DNA of 64,000 nt from Shewanella gelidimarina (lineage in GTDB: Bacteria; Pseudomonadota; Gammaproteobacteria; Enterobacterales; Shewanellaceae): assembly GCF_023283945.1 (NCBI RefSeq), contig NZ_JAKIKW010000011.1, positions 81,867-145,866 on the forward strand. The letters are read 5' to 3'. The notes below the pieces were generated by a model. The model saw nothing but the letters and a program-made list of their open reading frames with translations. It searched no databases and was not told the origin of the DNA. This document shows, piece by piece, positions 45,843 through 54,879 of the stretch; position 1 is the stretch's first letter; the number at the start of each line of letters is the position of its first letter. Position numbers and translations under genes: made by a program.

Positions 45843-46214
45843 ATGCCGATAGGAATCGATTCAATTATTGATTTTTCAGCGATAAATACCGCTGTTGAAC
45901 GCTACAAACTCAGTGCCGAAAAAGTATTGCAGGGCGACCCTGAGCAGCACTTACAGAATCATTACTCAAGTGACTGCGACCAATTCCATGCTGGCGTTTG
46001 GCAGGGTGATATAGGTTGCTGGAAAGTGGCTTATAGCGAACATGAATATTGTGAAATCCTATCGGGTGCCAGTGTTATTACTGACAGTAACGGTACCCAA
46101 ATGACCGTTAAAACCGGTGATAGGTTTGTGATCCCGGCAGGCTTTAAAGGTACCTGGCAGGTACTTGAGAGCTGCCGAAAAGTATATGTGATTTTCGAGC
46201 CTAATCAGCAGTAA
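45843..46214 (+). CDS. Cupin-domain protein
   Basis: A protein of 123 residues with one cupin barrel; the core (about 65-115) has CEILSGASVITDSNGTQMTVKTGDRFVIPAGFKGTW, typical of small cupin_3 proteins. Some such proteins bind amino-containing ligands or act on them. The start is uncertain: I chose the ATG at 45843 with GGA a few bases upstream; an ATG at 45831 and a TTG at 45807 are alternatives. It lies 65 bases behind mmsA and may belong to that unit. Confidence 0.65.
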   Translation: MPIGIDSIIDFSAINTAVERYKLSAEKVLQGDPEQHLQNHYSSDCDQFHAGVWQGDIGCWKVAYSEHEYCEILSGASVITDSNGTQMTVKTGDRFVIPAGFKGTWQVLESCRKVYVIFEPNQQ

Positions 46215-46329
46215 CGAAATCATTATCAGCCATGAGGTCGTAGCTAACGCTGCTGTTTGGCAAACCGAAAGATGCTTAAAACATAAAAATAGAGCATCTA
46301 AGTCAACATAGTAAAATGGAGATACTACC

Positions 46330-47052
46330 GTGTATAAAAAATTCAATAAAAAACGGATTGCCCTCGTTGTCGGTCTTACCTTATCAACAGCGCTAATTGC
46401 ACCTCTAGCTCAAGCTGAAGTGTCAGGCGAAATTGGCGTCACCAATGATTATCGCTTTCGCGGTGTGTCACAAACCGCCGGTGACTTTGCCGTGCAAGGC
46501 AGCGTTGATTTCAGCATGGACAACGGCCTATTTTTAGGTGCTTGGGCAAGTAACGTCGATGATGACAGCTATGATGCTGATGTCGAAATCGATATATATG
46601 CGGGCTACGCTGGCGCTTTTGGCGAAGATGAAGCGATAGAATACGATGTCACTTTGACTTACTACACTTACCCAGGACAAGATGAAAGCACGCAGTATTT
46701 AGAAGCTTCTGTTGGTCTTTACTTTGCTGACTTTCATCTAGCACAGTGGTACACCAACGACTACTCAAATGCAGATATATCACTTAACTACACCGAACTT
46801 AACTACTCTTATGAAATTGCTGAAAACTGGAGTATTGATGCCCACGTAGGTTATAGCTATGGTGACGGTGCTGACTATGATTGGGGTGAAGACTATGTCG
46901 ATTACTCTATTGGTGTTTCGACAGAACTGGGCGGCGTGGCGTTATCTGTAGCCTGGTTAGACACTAACTTAAGCAGCGACAATATCATCGACTCTTCAGA
47001 GCCTTGGAGAAATGACGGTACTGTACTAGCATCAGCAAGCTACGCTTTCTAA
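46330..47052 (+). CDS. TorF-family outer-membrane porin
   Basis: A 240-residue beta-barrel protein with a signal peptide (about 1-29, ending PLAQA). It has the start VSGEIGVTNDYRFRGVSQT, typical of the TorF-family/Gcw_chp porins, and alternating acidic Tyr-rich strands that end in aromatic Phe (SASYAF), the outer-membrane assembly signal. It starts with GTG at 46330 with GGAG eleven bases upstream. The substrate is unknown; related porins are linked to small-molecule uptake. Its place next to the beta-alanine genes may be chance. Confidence 0.82.
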   Translation: MYKKFNKKRIALVVGLTLSTALIAPLAQAEVSGEIGVTNDYRFRGVSQTAGDFAVQGSVDFSMDNGLFLGAWASNVDDDSYDADVEIDIYAGYAGAFGEDEAIEYDVTLTYYTYPGQDESTQYLEASVGLYFADFHLAQWYTNDYSNADISLNYTELNYSYEIAENWSIDAHVGYSYGDGADYDWGEDYVDYSIGVSTELGGVALSVAWLDTNLSSDNIIDSSEPWRNDGTVLASASYAF

Positions 47053-47084
47053 GCCACATGTTGCGAACCTAATTCCCTCCCGAT

Positions 47085-47110
47085 AAAAACCGCCTAATGG
47101 CGGTTTTTTT
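47085..47110 (+). terminator. Terminator of the TorF-like porin gene
   Basis: AAAAACCGCC (47085-47094) pairs with GGCGGTTTTT (47099-47108) around TAAT with a further T-run. It lies 33 bases after the porin stop. Confidence 0.85.
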
Positions 47111-47426
47111 ATGAGGTATTCACCAAAGCTCAGGGTGATGACCTTTACTTGGGTATTAAAATAACCTCCTCATCGCTGAGCTATTAGCCTACAGCTGACA
47201 CAACTCAACCCACTGTTGTGCATTTGAAACGATCAGACGTTGTCATCCTTTACCGAAAATAGACCGATACACAAAATCCCTTGGCTACACTAAAATAGAT
47301 CCTAGTGATCGAAAATTACAAATCTTGGCAAACTGTGCTCTGGCTACTTTAAAAAAATGACCAGCCAGAGTATCTTAGCCTTAAGGCTCAAGGTTTAAAA
47401 ATTGGATTAAAGCAAAAGGAATAAAT
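47111..47426. other. Intergenic region
   Basis: About 316 bases between the porin terminator and the DUF3634 gene. I see no gene or clear operator. Confidence 0.5.
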
Positions 47427-47771
47427 ATGACGCCAACACTAGTTAAAATCGCTGTTATTGCTCTCGGTATTTTTTTGGTCTACAAATTGATTTTCAGCGG
47501 TAAGAAAGGATTAACCGTATTTGAGATGCACTTTAAAGAGGGCCGACTCAGCTCCCACAAAGGTAAAATCCCAGAAAAGTTTGAAAAAGAGTGTCGCGCT
47601 ATCGCTAAATCTAACAAGCTCACTTGCACCGTTAGAGCAGAAAAGCTCGGTGGAGTCAGACTGCATGTGTCGGCGAATGTCGGCGATGACGTCACTCAAA
47701 GGATCAGAAATATGTTCCCGTTTGAGTATTATGATAAAAAGCAGGTTGATAATAGCCGTAAAACATCTTAA
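47427..47771 (+). CDS. DUF3634-family protein
   Basis: A 114-residue protein with an N-terminal membrane helix (about 5-23) and a small cytoplasmic domain (FEMHFKEGRLSSHKGKIPEKF, then CRAIAKSNKLTCTVRAEKLGGVRLHVSANV). It fits the DUF3634 family common in Shewanella and Vibrio, of unknown function. It has its own AAAGGAAT ribosome binding site. No operon partner is visible. Confidence 0.7.
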   Translation: MTPTLVKIAVIALGIFLVYKLIFSGKKGLTVFEMHFKEGRLSSHKGKIPEKFEKECRAIAKSNKLTCTVRAEKLGGVRLHVSANVGDDVTQRIRNMFPFEYYDKKQVDNSRKTS

Positions 47772-47822
47772 CGATTGCAAGCTTGAGAGCGTAAAGGTGA
47801 TTTACGCTCATTGATTTTTTTC

Positions 47823-48005
47823 CTATTCTTTCTCTTCCGCTTCTTTGGTCAGTTCATCATTAATGATAGGCGTACTATCACTTACCATAGGCGCCTGCCT
47901 TGACCCCATCACGTCGTCATCAGAACTGGCTGATACAGAATAACTGGCATTGGAACCACAGGCCGACAATACAAAAAGCACAGACAAAATAGCGAAAAAC
48001 TTCAT
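47823..48005 (-). CDS. Small lipoprotein
   Basis: A 60-residue predicted lipoprotein: a short signal with the lipobox LSAC (Cys16), then a Ser-rich, acidic mature part (SVSASSDDDVMGSRQ...EAEEKE). No family is recognised. It is convergent with the DUF3634 gene. An AAGGAT-type ribosome binding site supports the start. Confidence 0.65.
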   Translation of the reverse strand: MKFFAILSVLFVLSACGSNASYSVSASSDDDVMGSRQAPMVSDSTPIINDELTKEAEEKE

Positions 48006-48448
48006 TGATAAATCCTTTTATATAAATTGAACTAATGCACCATGGATTAGGGCTAAGCTCAGTTGAATTCTGTTGCTGTTATCCTATATGAATGACTCTC
48101 TAACAGTAAATGCTATTTTTGCGAGCAAATGTGTGCAGCCCATTTATGGGGCGGTTGTTCTTTCGAGCTTAGTTTTTGTTCGATTATTTACCGTGAGGAA
48201 TAATGATTTTAGTACAAGGCTTGAGCAATGATTTAGCAGTTTAAGCAAAAAGCTCGTAACGCATTCTAGTCATAAAAGACTAAAAGCATTGAAACGAACC
48301 CTAAGGGCCGCGCTTCTTGACTATTTTTACGGTGTTGTAGGCTATTTGTGGAGAATGACTAAACGACATAGCCTCCGCCTTGTCAAAACAGCCAATAAAC
48401 GGCGGCAAAAACAACCGTGAAAGATCTACTGCCCCAAGTAAAATAGTC
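48006..48448. other. Intergenic region
   Basis: These 443 bases follow the end of the DUF3833 operon and contain the promoter of the small lipoprotein. I see no gene, RNA or operator. Confidence 0.5.
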
Positions 48449-49060
48449 TTAATCTATCGCTATCGTCATATCGGAAAAATCAGCAGATGGCTGCTTGGTG
48501 ATCACCAGAGTGACTTGTGCCATAGTAATGCCAAACTTGATGATATCGCTACGATTGATAATGGTATTTTCATCCACTAGATACATCCAATCATCGAAGC
48601 GTACTTGATATTCACTGTCATCAACGGGCAGTAACATTTCATACTCCCACTGTAGCGCCATGCCAACAGCGCGGCCCGTGGCATCACCTAAAATATCATT
48701 CGCCCCACCAGAATAGTTGCCCTCGCCTAAGCTGATGATATTCCAAATACGAGTTTGCTTCTCACCGTCATCATAGATAAACCACTCTTTTATCTCGCCG
48801 TTATCACCGTCCCAGTGAGCAAACATTTTGACGGTAAAACGTCGTACAACATGGCCACTAAAATCTTCAACCACACCGTGGGCCGTTAGTGAACCCTCAA
48901 AGAACTGCTTTAAATCCAGGTTTGGAGTACTACCTTGGTAATCTTCGATATCGCGACTGGAGCACGCATTAAGTAATAGCGCGACACACAGGGTAAACAA
49001 AATCCTAAATGGCACTGTAGCCAAAAACCTAATGTCTTTCTGTTTGCTTAACAATCGCAT
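48449..49060 (-). CDS. DUF3833 lipoprotein
   Basis: A 203-residue predicted lipoprotein; the signal ends LLNACSS, with the lipid-bearing Cys near residue 33. The body has LDLKQFFEGSLTAHGVVEDFSG and FDDWMYLVDENTIINRSDIIKFG, diagnostic of DUF3833. It is the last gene of the large minus-strand operon and overlaps the gene before it by 13 bases. Function unknown, though it always accompanies the cyclopropane-synthase cluster in the layouts I recall. Confidence 0.75.
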   Translation of the reverse strand: MRLLSKQKDIRFLATVPFRILFTLCVALLLNACSSRDIEDYQGSTPNLDLKQFFEGSLTAHGVVEDFSGHVVRRFTVKMFAHWDGDNGEIKEWFIYDDGEKQTRIWNIISLGEGNYSGGANDILGDATGRAVGMALQWEYEMLLPVDDSEYQVRFDDWMYLVDENTIINRSDIIKFGITMAQVTLVITKQPSADFSDMTIAID

Positions 49061-49677
49061 GCAACCTCTCCTAATAACTGTTTTCTAAGGCTTGGGCGAC
49101 TGGTTTGATCCGACAACCAAATCGATAAGAAGTCGTCACTAAAACCTGCCGGCATAGCCTTAGACAGTGGTTTTCCGTTGAAATAAAATTGGCTGACTTG
49201 CGGACTCATCACCTTGAGGCTCAACTTGTCGCCTTCGGTAACATCAGGCCAAAGCTCACTAAGAGTGGTTTGCCACTGCAGCTGACGACTGTCGTCTAGC
49301 CCGAGATGCTGCCATTGATCTAAAGTTGCTTCAAGCAAGCGTGAACTGGGGATATCCTGATAGTACTCAATGTCTAATACCAGCGGATACTGCCCTTGGC
49401 TATAAGCGCCATCAGGCGTCAGTAACCTTGCGCGGTAAAGCGTGAACCACCACCACTGCATCTCGCCTCGCCCCACTTCTTGAAATGATGCAACACTGTC
49501 AGCAAAACTCTGCTCAACTTTAGCGTCTACTGTAGAGGGTAAATCTGGCGTGGGATTAGGGGGAATGGTGTGAGTCAGTTCCTCAACCGACCCCTCTTGC
49601 GCAAGGCAAGCAGCGCTAAACATGAAGGCGGTGAATAAGATAGCGCGATTTACAACAGAATAACCCATGTTGACCAT
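49048..49677 (-). CDS. Chalcone-isomerase-like secreted protein
   Basis: A 209-residue protein with a signal peptide (about 1-26). WWFTLYRARLLTPDGAYSQG and the later LDIEYYQDIPSSRLLEAT fit the bacterial chalcone isomerase-like family. In plants the fold binds fatty acids or isomerises flavonoids. Here a lipid-related role fits the operon. The gene lies 33 bases after the DUF2878 gene. Confidence 0.72.
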   Translation of the reverse strand: MVNMGYSVVNRAILFTAFMFSAACLAQEGSVEELTHTIPPNPTPDLPSTVDAKVEQSFADSVASFQEVGRGEMQWWWFTLYRARLLTPDGAYSQGQYPLVLDIEYYQDIPSSRLLEATLDQWQHLGLDDSRQLQWQTTLSELWPDVTEGDKLSLKVMSPQVSQFYFNGKPLSKAMPAGFSDDFLSIWLSDQTSRPSLRKQLLGEVACDC

Positions 49678-49710
49678 TCCTATAAAATCATCCAGAGAAC
49701 AAACGGGGCG

Positions 49711-50226
49711 TTAATCCTTGAGCATTCGCCTGCTGATATTGACGAATATAGGGAATATTACGCTCCAGATGGCAAACAAGATCATTGCACTGCTTAAATA
49801 CTCCAGCGGCAGCTGAACTGCGTCAAAGCGCGCTCCAGCTAAATAGCTGATACAGCCAAACACACCTCCGAGTAAAGCATTGATATACCACGGTAGTTTT
49901 TGAGTAAACGCCAAACTGTAACCTAGACTGATAGCAAAGTGGCACCAAAGTAATATCAGCCAATAAGGCGTCTCACTAAAATGAAAAACACCGCTAAAGA
50001 TCAACCAAGAATCAACAGCCATTCCCAATAGCACCACTTTCAGCATGAGCATAAAATCAAGCTGCATCCGGCTTGATAAGATGAAGTGAAACAACAACAA
50101 ACCTAAGCTAAGTCCCAATCCGCTATTCTGGTACAAAATAGATAACCACCACACACATTGGAACATTAGCAAATTAACGACCGTTAAATATTGCGATGCT
50201 AACTTATCGACGCAAGCCTGAAACAT
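49711..50226 (-). CDS. DUF2878 membrane protein
   Basis: A 171-residue protein with about five membrane helices, with WWLSILYQNSGLGLSLGLLL and YWLILLWCHFAISLGYSL. Size, topology and place after the cyclopropane-synthase gene match DUF2878. Function unknown. One base separates it from the CFA synthase stop. Confidence 0.7.
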   Translation of the reverse strand: MFQACVDKLASQYLTVVNLLMFQCVWWLSILYQNSGLGLSLGLLLFHFILSSRMQLDFMLMLKVVLLGMAVDSWLIFSGVFHFSETPYWLILLWCHFAISLGYSLAFTQKLPWYINALLGGVFGCISYLAGARFDAVQLPLEYLSSAMILFAIWSVIFPIFVNISRRMLKD

Positions 50227-50227
50227 A

Positions 50228-51478
50228 TTAACCCTGTTGCTGCGTAAGGCGATATTGCGGTCTAACCGCGACTAGGTGAACCGCACTGGTGGTGCGTTCA
50301 AGAAAGCCACCTTCACAATAACTTAGGTAGAATTTCCACATACGGATAAAATCATCGCCATAACCTAGCGCCTTAATTTTTGGTAACGCAGCGTCGAAAT
50401 TGTCCTGCCAGTCCTTGACGGTTTTAGCATAGTCCAAGCCCATATCATCCACTGACCAAGTGACAAAATCAGTGTGTTTAGTCAGCTCATTAGTCATGCG
50501 CGTTACAGACGGTAAACAGCCACCAGGGAAAATATAGCGCTGAATAAAATCAACACTCTTGCGATAACTGTTATAGCGCTGATCGACGATGGTGATCGCT
50601 TGAATTAATAAGCGTCCATTGGGCTTTAACAGTGCTTGTAGCTTCTTAAAGAATCCGGGCAAGTACTCATGCCCTACCGCCTCAATCATCTCAATAGAAA
50701 CCACGCGATCGTATGCTCCGGTTAAGATCCGATAGTCGTCTTTAAGCAAGGTAACACTGTCCGTTAACCCTTCCTCTGCCACTCGCGCGACTGCATATTC
50801 AAACTGGGCATCAGAAATGGTTGTTGTGGTCACTTTCACGCCGTAGTGCTTAGCAGCATAAATGGCGAGGGCTCCCCAACCAGTGCCGACCTCAAGCAGT
50901 GTTTGTCCAGCTTTCAAGTCGAGTCGCTCACAAATAGTCTTAAGTTTATGTTGCTGTGCTTCCTCTAATGAGGCGTCAACGTGCGGATACAACGCACTTG
51001 AATACAGCATCTCTTTATCAAGAAAGGCTTGGTACATGTCATTGCCTAAGTCGTAATGGGCCAAAATATTCTTCTTTGAGCCTGCTTGCGTATTACGTTT
51101 GAACAGATGAGCGACTCTGCTAAAAGGAGTGGTCAACCAAGATAACTTTTGCTCCAATTTATCCAGCAAAGGCAGGTTTTTAGCAAAGATCTGTACCACC
51201 TTGGTGAGATCGGGACTGGTCCAGTCGTTTTGAATGTAGGCTTCACCCGCACCAATAGAGCCAGACAACAAGATCTGCCGATAGAAACGGGGATGCTTGA
51301 CGACTAACGTTGCATGTAGATCTGAATCCTTGCTGCCGAACTCATAGCTATTGTCGCCATCGATCAAACTTAAGTGACCATCGGCTAATCCTGGCAATAC
51401 GCTTAATAATAGCTTTCTCGCTAAGCTATCGGGTAAAGCTGCGCTAGTCAGACTTTTCTTGGTTACTGTATTGTCCAT
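50228..51478 (-). CDS. Cyclopropane-fatty-acyl-phospholipid synthase family enzyme
   Basis: A 416-residue SAM-dependent lipid methyltransferase. The SAM site is LLEVGTGWGALAIYAAKHY, and the active-site parts are NDMYQAFLDKEMLYSSALYP, EMIEAVGHEYLPGFF and FIQRYIFPGGCLPS. Such enzymes add a methylene or methyl group to unsaturated acyl chains of membrane phospholipids. The operon context (FAD oxidoreductase, DUF1365) is the one found for CFA-like enzymes that make modified, possibly furan-type, fatty acids and not plain cyclopropanes. This makes simple cfa an uncertain label. Confidence 0.85.
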   Translation of the reverse strand: MDNTVTKKSLTSAALPDSLARKLLLSVLPGLADGHLSLIDGDNSYEFGSKDSDLHATLVVKHPRFYRQILLSGSIGAGEAYIQNDWTSPDLTKVVQIFAKNLPLLDKLEQKLSWLTTPFSRVAHLFKRNTQAGSKKNILAHYDLGNDMYQAFLDKEMLYSSALYPHVDASLEEAQQHKLKTICERLDLKAGQTLLEVGTGWGALAIYAAKHYGVKVTTTTISDAQFEYAVARVAEEGLTDSVTLLKDDYRILTGAYDRVVSIEMIEAVGHEYLPGFFKKLQALLKPNGRLLIQAITIVDQRYNSYRKSVDFIQRYIFPGGCLPSVTRMTNELTKHTDFVTWSVDDMGLDYAKTVKDWQDNFDAALPKIKALGYGDDFIRMWKFYLSYCEGGFLERTTSAVHLVAVRPQYRLTQQQG

Positions 51479-51480
51479 TA

Positions 51481-52272
51481 TTATCTCTCCGCTGACTTGT
51501 CTGGATGCCCAATAAAAGGCACGCGCTTAATAAATAGTTTCAATGCTTGCCAATAGATCCCTTGCACTATTTTGAGTGTCATAAAGGGAAACTGCAGCAG
51601 CATTGTGCGTAAACTATGGTGGCTCATTTCCCGTCGAAATAAACACAAGTTAACATCAAATAATTTTTGCGTACTTCGATTCTCAATCCCGACTTTGACA
51701 GACGAAGATGGCGGCTCTATACGCCATATGTATTTCATGTTTAAGTCCATAAAGGGCGACACATGAAATGCCTTATCACTGGGCTGCGGATTATTGAGAT
51801 CAACAAGGTAGTAATGACGTTGATTCCACGGCGTATTACTGACTTCAGCCAACATGTATCTGACTTCGCTACCTTGGTAGCAAAAGAAACAATTAATCGG
51901 ACTAAAATAGATACCAAAGTGCCTTACCTGACCCACAAAAAGCACTCGATCACACTCAATATCACCGCCTAAATCATCGACTTTATCCAACACTCTTGCT
52001 TTGAGGTTATCAGCGATAATAGCGGAGTCAGAAGTCTTTACCTGTGCACTTAGATAATCTTTTTGATTAAACATCAGTGGCGCAAAACCTGTGGTTGAAA
52101 ATAACCAACTCATCTGTTCGATCACGTTAAGCTCGTCAAGATCGAGCACCAACATTGCTATTTCATAATCAAAATTATGTTTACGTGGACTATAACGTCG
52201 ATGTTTAACATCCCCTTTATAAATACCGCTATTTAGCTCGATATTCATAGGCGTAGCCCAAATGTTCCACAC
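51481..52272 (-). CDS. DUF1365 protein
   Basis: A 263-residue protein of the DUF1365 family (NSGIYKGDVKHRRYSPRKHNF, then FYCYQ-type and HVSPFMDLNMKYIWRI stretches). It is found next to CFA-like synthase and a FAD oxidoreductase in many bacteria and is thought to help modify acyl chains, though its reaction is not established here. It overlaps the oxidoreductase gene by 28 bases, so translation is probably coupled; an ATG at 52245, nine codons later, would remove the overlap and is possible. Confidence 0.78.
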   Translation of the reverse strand: MWNIWATPMNIELNSGIYKGDVKHRRYSPRKHNFDYEIAMLVLDLDELNVIEQMSWLFSTTGFAPLMFNQKDYLSAQVKTSDSAIIADNLKARVLDKVDDLGGDIECDRVLFVGQVRHFGIYFSPINCFFCYQGSEVRYMLAEVSNTPWNQRHYYLVDLNNPQPSDKAFHVSPFMDLNMKYIWRIEPPSSSVKVGIENRSTQKLFDVNLCLFRREMSHHSLRTMLLQFPFMTLKIVQGIYWQALKLFIKRVPFIGHPDKSAER

Positions 52273-53522
52273 ACATCAAATGCGCTGTGAACACCATCTT
52301 CATGGAAGCCGTTATACCAGTAAGCACCAGCAAAATGAGTATGATTAACGCCTGAGATCAATGACCTTTGAGATTGAGCTAGCAAGGTTTGTTCGTTAAA
52401 TACCGGATGTGAATAATTAAAGCTGCGCACTATTTTGTTTGCATCTATTAGCTCAGACTGGTTCAAGGTGACGCAAAAGGTGGGCGCATCGCTGGGTAGA
52501 CACTGCAATATATTCATATTGTAAGTGACCGATGCTTGCTTCTTGATATCACCATCTAAGCGATAATTCCAACTTGCCCAAGCAGTCTTTCGCTGCGGCA
52601 ATACTGACTCATCACAGTGCAAAACCACTTCATTATTTTGATAAGTCAGTTTACTCAATACTTGTTGTTCATCCTCGCTCGCATCGCTTAACATCGCCAG
52701 CGCTTGATCGCTATGACAGGCTAGGATCACCTCATCGAACTCCAACCATTTATCGTTGACCTTAATTTTTACGCCTACATCATTGCGTTCAATCGCAGTA
52801 ACAGGGCTATTCAAATGAATAGAGGAGGAAAAAGGGGCGGTTAAGTCAGGAATATAGCTACGAGATCCGCCTTCAAGTACATACCATTGCGGTCTATCGG
52901 CAATGTTTAACAAGCCGTGGTTCTGAAAGAACCGGATAAAAAACCGTAGCGAGAAGGCCTTCACATCCTCTATGCTCGATGACCAAATGGCCGCGCCCAT
53001 AGGCAGTATGTAATGCAAACTGAAGAACTCACTAAAACGCTCTTTTTCGAGTAATTCACCTAATGTTTGATAAGCGTAATGGTCGTCTGAGTATGCCTGC
53101 TTACATAACTTGTTAAAGCGTAAAATATCTCTAATAAACAGCCAAAAATGGGGGCGAAATAGATTGCGCTTCTGCGCAAAAAGGCTAGACAAGGTATTGC
53201 CATTATATTCAAGCTTAGTCAGCGAGTTGTGTACGCTGAAACTCATTTCGGTGGGAAGGGCCTTAACGTTAAGGCGTGCCAGCAACTGCTCAAACCGCGG
53301 ATAAGTGCGGTCATTAAACACGATAAAACCAGTATCAATAGCATAGCGTTTGCCATCCATATCGACATCGACAGTCGCGGTATGCCCACCAATATAATCA
53401 TTAGCTTCAAACACACTGACATCGTGCTTCTGCGATAAAATATACCCACATGTAAGACCTGAAATACCCGATCCTACAATGGCAATTTTTTTGCGTTTAT
53501 GACGGTTTGCTGCAGATTCCAT
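52245..53522 (-). CDS. FAD-dependent amine-oxidase-type oxidoreductase
   Basis: A 425-residue flavoprotein. KIAIVGSGISGLTCGYILSQ binds the dinucleotide, and DVSVFEANDYIGGHTATVDV is the classic second part. Later HFAGAYWYNGFHEDGVHSA is the C-terminal FAD contact. In operons with DUF1365 and a CFA-like enzyme it is expected to desaturate or reduce acyl chains. It starts exactly where the SDR gene stops (one-base overlap). Confidence 0.82.
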   Translation of the reverse strand: MESAANRHKRKKIAIVGSGISGLTCGYILSQKHDVSVFEANDYIGGHTATVDVDMDGKRYAIDTGFIVFNDRTYPRFEQLLARLNVKALPTEMSFSVHNSLTKLEYNGNTLSSLFAQKRNLFRPHFWLFIRDILRFNKLCKQAYSDDHYAYQTLGELLEKERFSEFFSLHYILPMGAAIWSSSIEDVKAFSLRFFIRFFQNHGLLNIADRPQWYVLEGGSRSYIPDLTAPFSSSIHLNSPVTAIERNDVGVKIKVNDKWLEFDEVILACHSDQALAMLSDASEDEQQVLSKLTYQNNEVVLHCDESVLPQRKTAWASWNYRLDGDIKKQASVTYNMNILQCLPSDAPTFCVTLNQSELIDANKIVRSFNYSHPVFNEQTLLAQSQRSLISGVNHTHFAGAYWYNGFHEDGVHSAFDVCGTFGLRL

Positions 53523-54349
53523 TAGCGCACCTTCCTATTATCTGTTGGCTTATTTGAATGTGGGTTAGCCTCAGGCGCAGTCACTTGTTCCGTTGCTGAT
53601 GCTTGACTTGGCTGGACCATTTTTTGCCAAATACCACGGGGCAACAAGGATATAAACTTTAAAATGAGGGTAAAGCGGCGTGGAAAGTGTATCTCTTGAC
53701 GGCCTTTTTCGAGCCCTTGCCTTATCGCAGCTGACGCTTGAATAGGTGTTTGCTGCATTGGCATCGCAAAATTATTTTTATCAGTGAGTGGGGTCTTTAC
53801 AAATCCAGGGCAAATAACACTCACGCCAATACCATGAGGCTTTAGATCCAATGACAAACTGCTGGCTAAATATTGCACTGCCGCTTTTGATGCACCATAT
53901 GCCTCAGCCCTTGGAAACGGCAGATACACCGCACTAGAACCCATTAATCCAATACGACCCCCCGTTTTGATTAAGGGTAAGAAAGCCGCTAAACAGTGCC
54001 CCATAGAGATCACATTAGTGCGAATGACTCGCTCGAATAACTGGCCGTCAAAATGCATAGCATCATCAACATACTCACAGGTTCCTGCATTCAAGATGAC
54101 TAAGTCGAGCTGCACTTGTTGTGCTTTTATCAAGTCAGCTTGTACGGCGATAGCGTCAGTATCATTAATATCAAATAACAGCTTTGTTGCGCCAAAAAGT
54201 GTAGCAAGCCCTTGCTCATTACGACCACAGGCATAGACTTGCCAGCCCTGCGCTAAATAGTCATAAGCAAGCTGCAAACCTATGCCTGAGCTGGCACCGG
54301 TGATCAGCACGCTTTTTTGTGTTTGGGTTGCCCCTGTCATTGTGGTCAT
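53522..54349 (-). CDS. Short-chain dehydrogenase/reductase
   Basis: A 275-residue SDR enzyme. TGASSGIG (about 17-24) binds the cofactor, NAG (near 90) stabilises the fold, and the catalytic Ser with YGASKAAV (Tyr-x3-Lys) follows. The C-terminus carries an extra helix and a polar tail. The substrate is unknown, but lipid or carbonyl reduction fits the operon. It overlaps the SnoaL-type gene by four bases. Confidence 0.83.
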   Translation of the reverse strand: MTTMTGATQTQKSVLITGASSGIGLQLAYDYLAQGWQVYACGRNEQGLATLFGATKLLFDINDTDAIAVQADLIKAQQVQLDLVILNAGTCEYVDDAMHFDGQLFERVIRTNVISMGHCLAAFLPLIKTGGRIGLMGSSAVYLPFPRAEAYGASKAAVQYLASSLSLDLKPHGIGVSVICPGFVKTPLTDKNNFAMPMQQTPIQASAAIRQGLEKGRQEIHFPRRFTLILKFISLLPRGIWQKMVQPSQASATEQVTAPEANPHSNKPTDNRKVR

Positions 54350-54879
54350 TTAGCCACCTTTGACTTGATAAAACCAATTAACCCACCGACGATAGGCAGC
54401 TGCTCATAAAGCATTGCACCGAGATCAAAGTAGTCTTGATGATGATTAATTTTGTCGGTAAACATCAGTAAGCTCATACCATCTACGCTAATGATGTTAC
54501 CCGTATTCAGCTTAGGGTGAACCAAGTTCATGGTCCATTTTAATGCGGCGGCACCGTCATCTCGCACCACTTGATGTATAACAAAATCTATCGATTCTAC
54601 ATTTTGATAAAGCGTTTCAAAGTAACTTGTTAACGCGGTTAACCCAGCAATTTTATGCAGTGGGTCAATGAAACAAATGTCTTCAGAGTAGATATCTCCA
54701 AGTAACCCTAGGTTGTCTTTATTAAGCTGCTTATAGACAGAAACAAAGCGCTCAATAATCTCTTGAGACAGGATATAGTCACTGGCTTGTTGGTTGTCTA
54801 ATGTCGCATTAGCACTATTCTTGGCGACGGTCATTTCGGCGACCAAAACATCCATGGTTGTATCTGCAGTGATTGTCAT
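54346..54879 (-). CDS. SnoaL/NTF2-like protein
   Basis: A 177-residue protein with the NTF2-like cone fold typical of SnoaL polyketide cyclases (IIERFVSVYKQLNKDNLGLLGDIYSEDICFIDPLHK). The N-terminal 35 residues are polar and variable. It overlaps both neighbours by four bases, so it is a true operon member; the reaction is unknown. Confidence 0.75.
   Translation of the reverse strand: MTITADTTMDVLVAEMTVAKNSANATLDNQQASDYILSQEIIERFVSVYKQLNKDNLGLLGDIYSEDICFIDPLHKIAGLTALTSYFETLYQNVESIDFVIHQVVRDDGAAALKWTMNLVHPKLNTGNIISVDGMSLLMFTDKINHHQDYFDLGAMLYEQLPIVGGLIGFIKSKVAK

Noticed and set aside
48380..48580. 66-residue plus-strand ORF
   Set aside because: It runs into the 3' end of the DUF3833 gene on the other strand and has no ribosome binding site or recognisable sequence.
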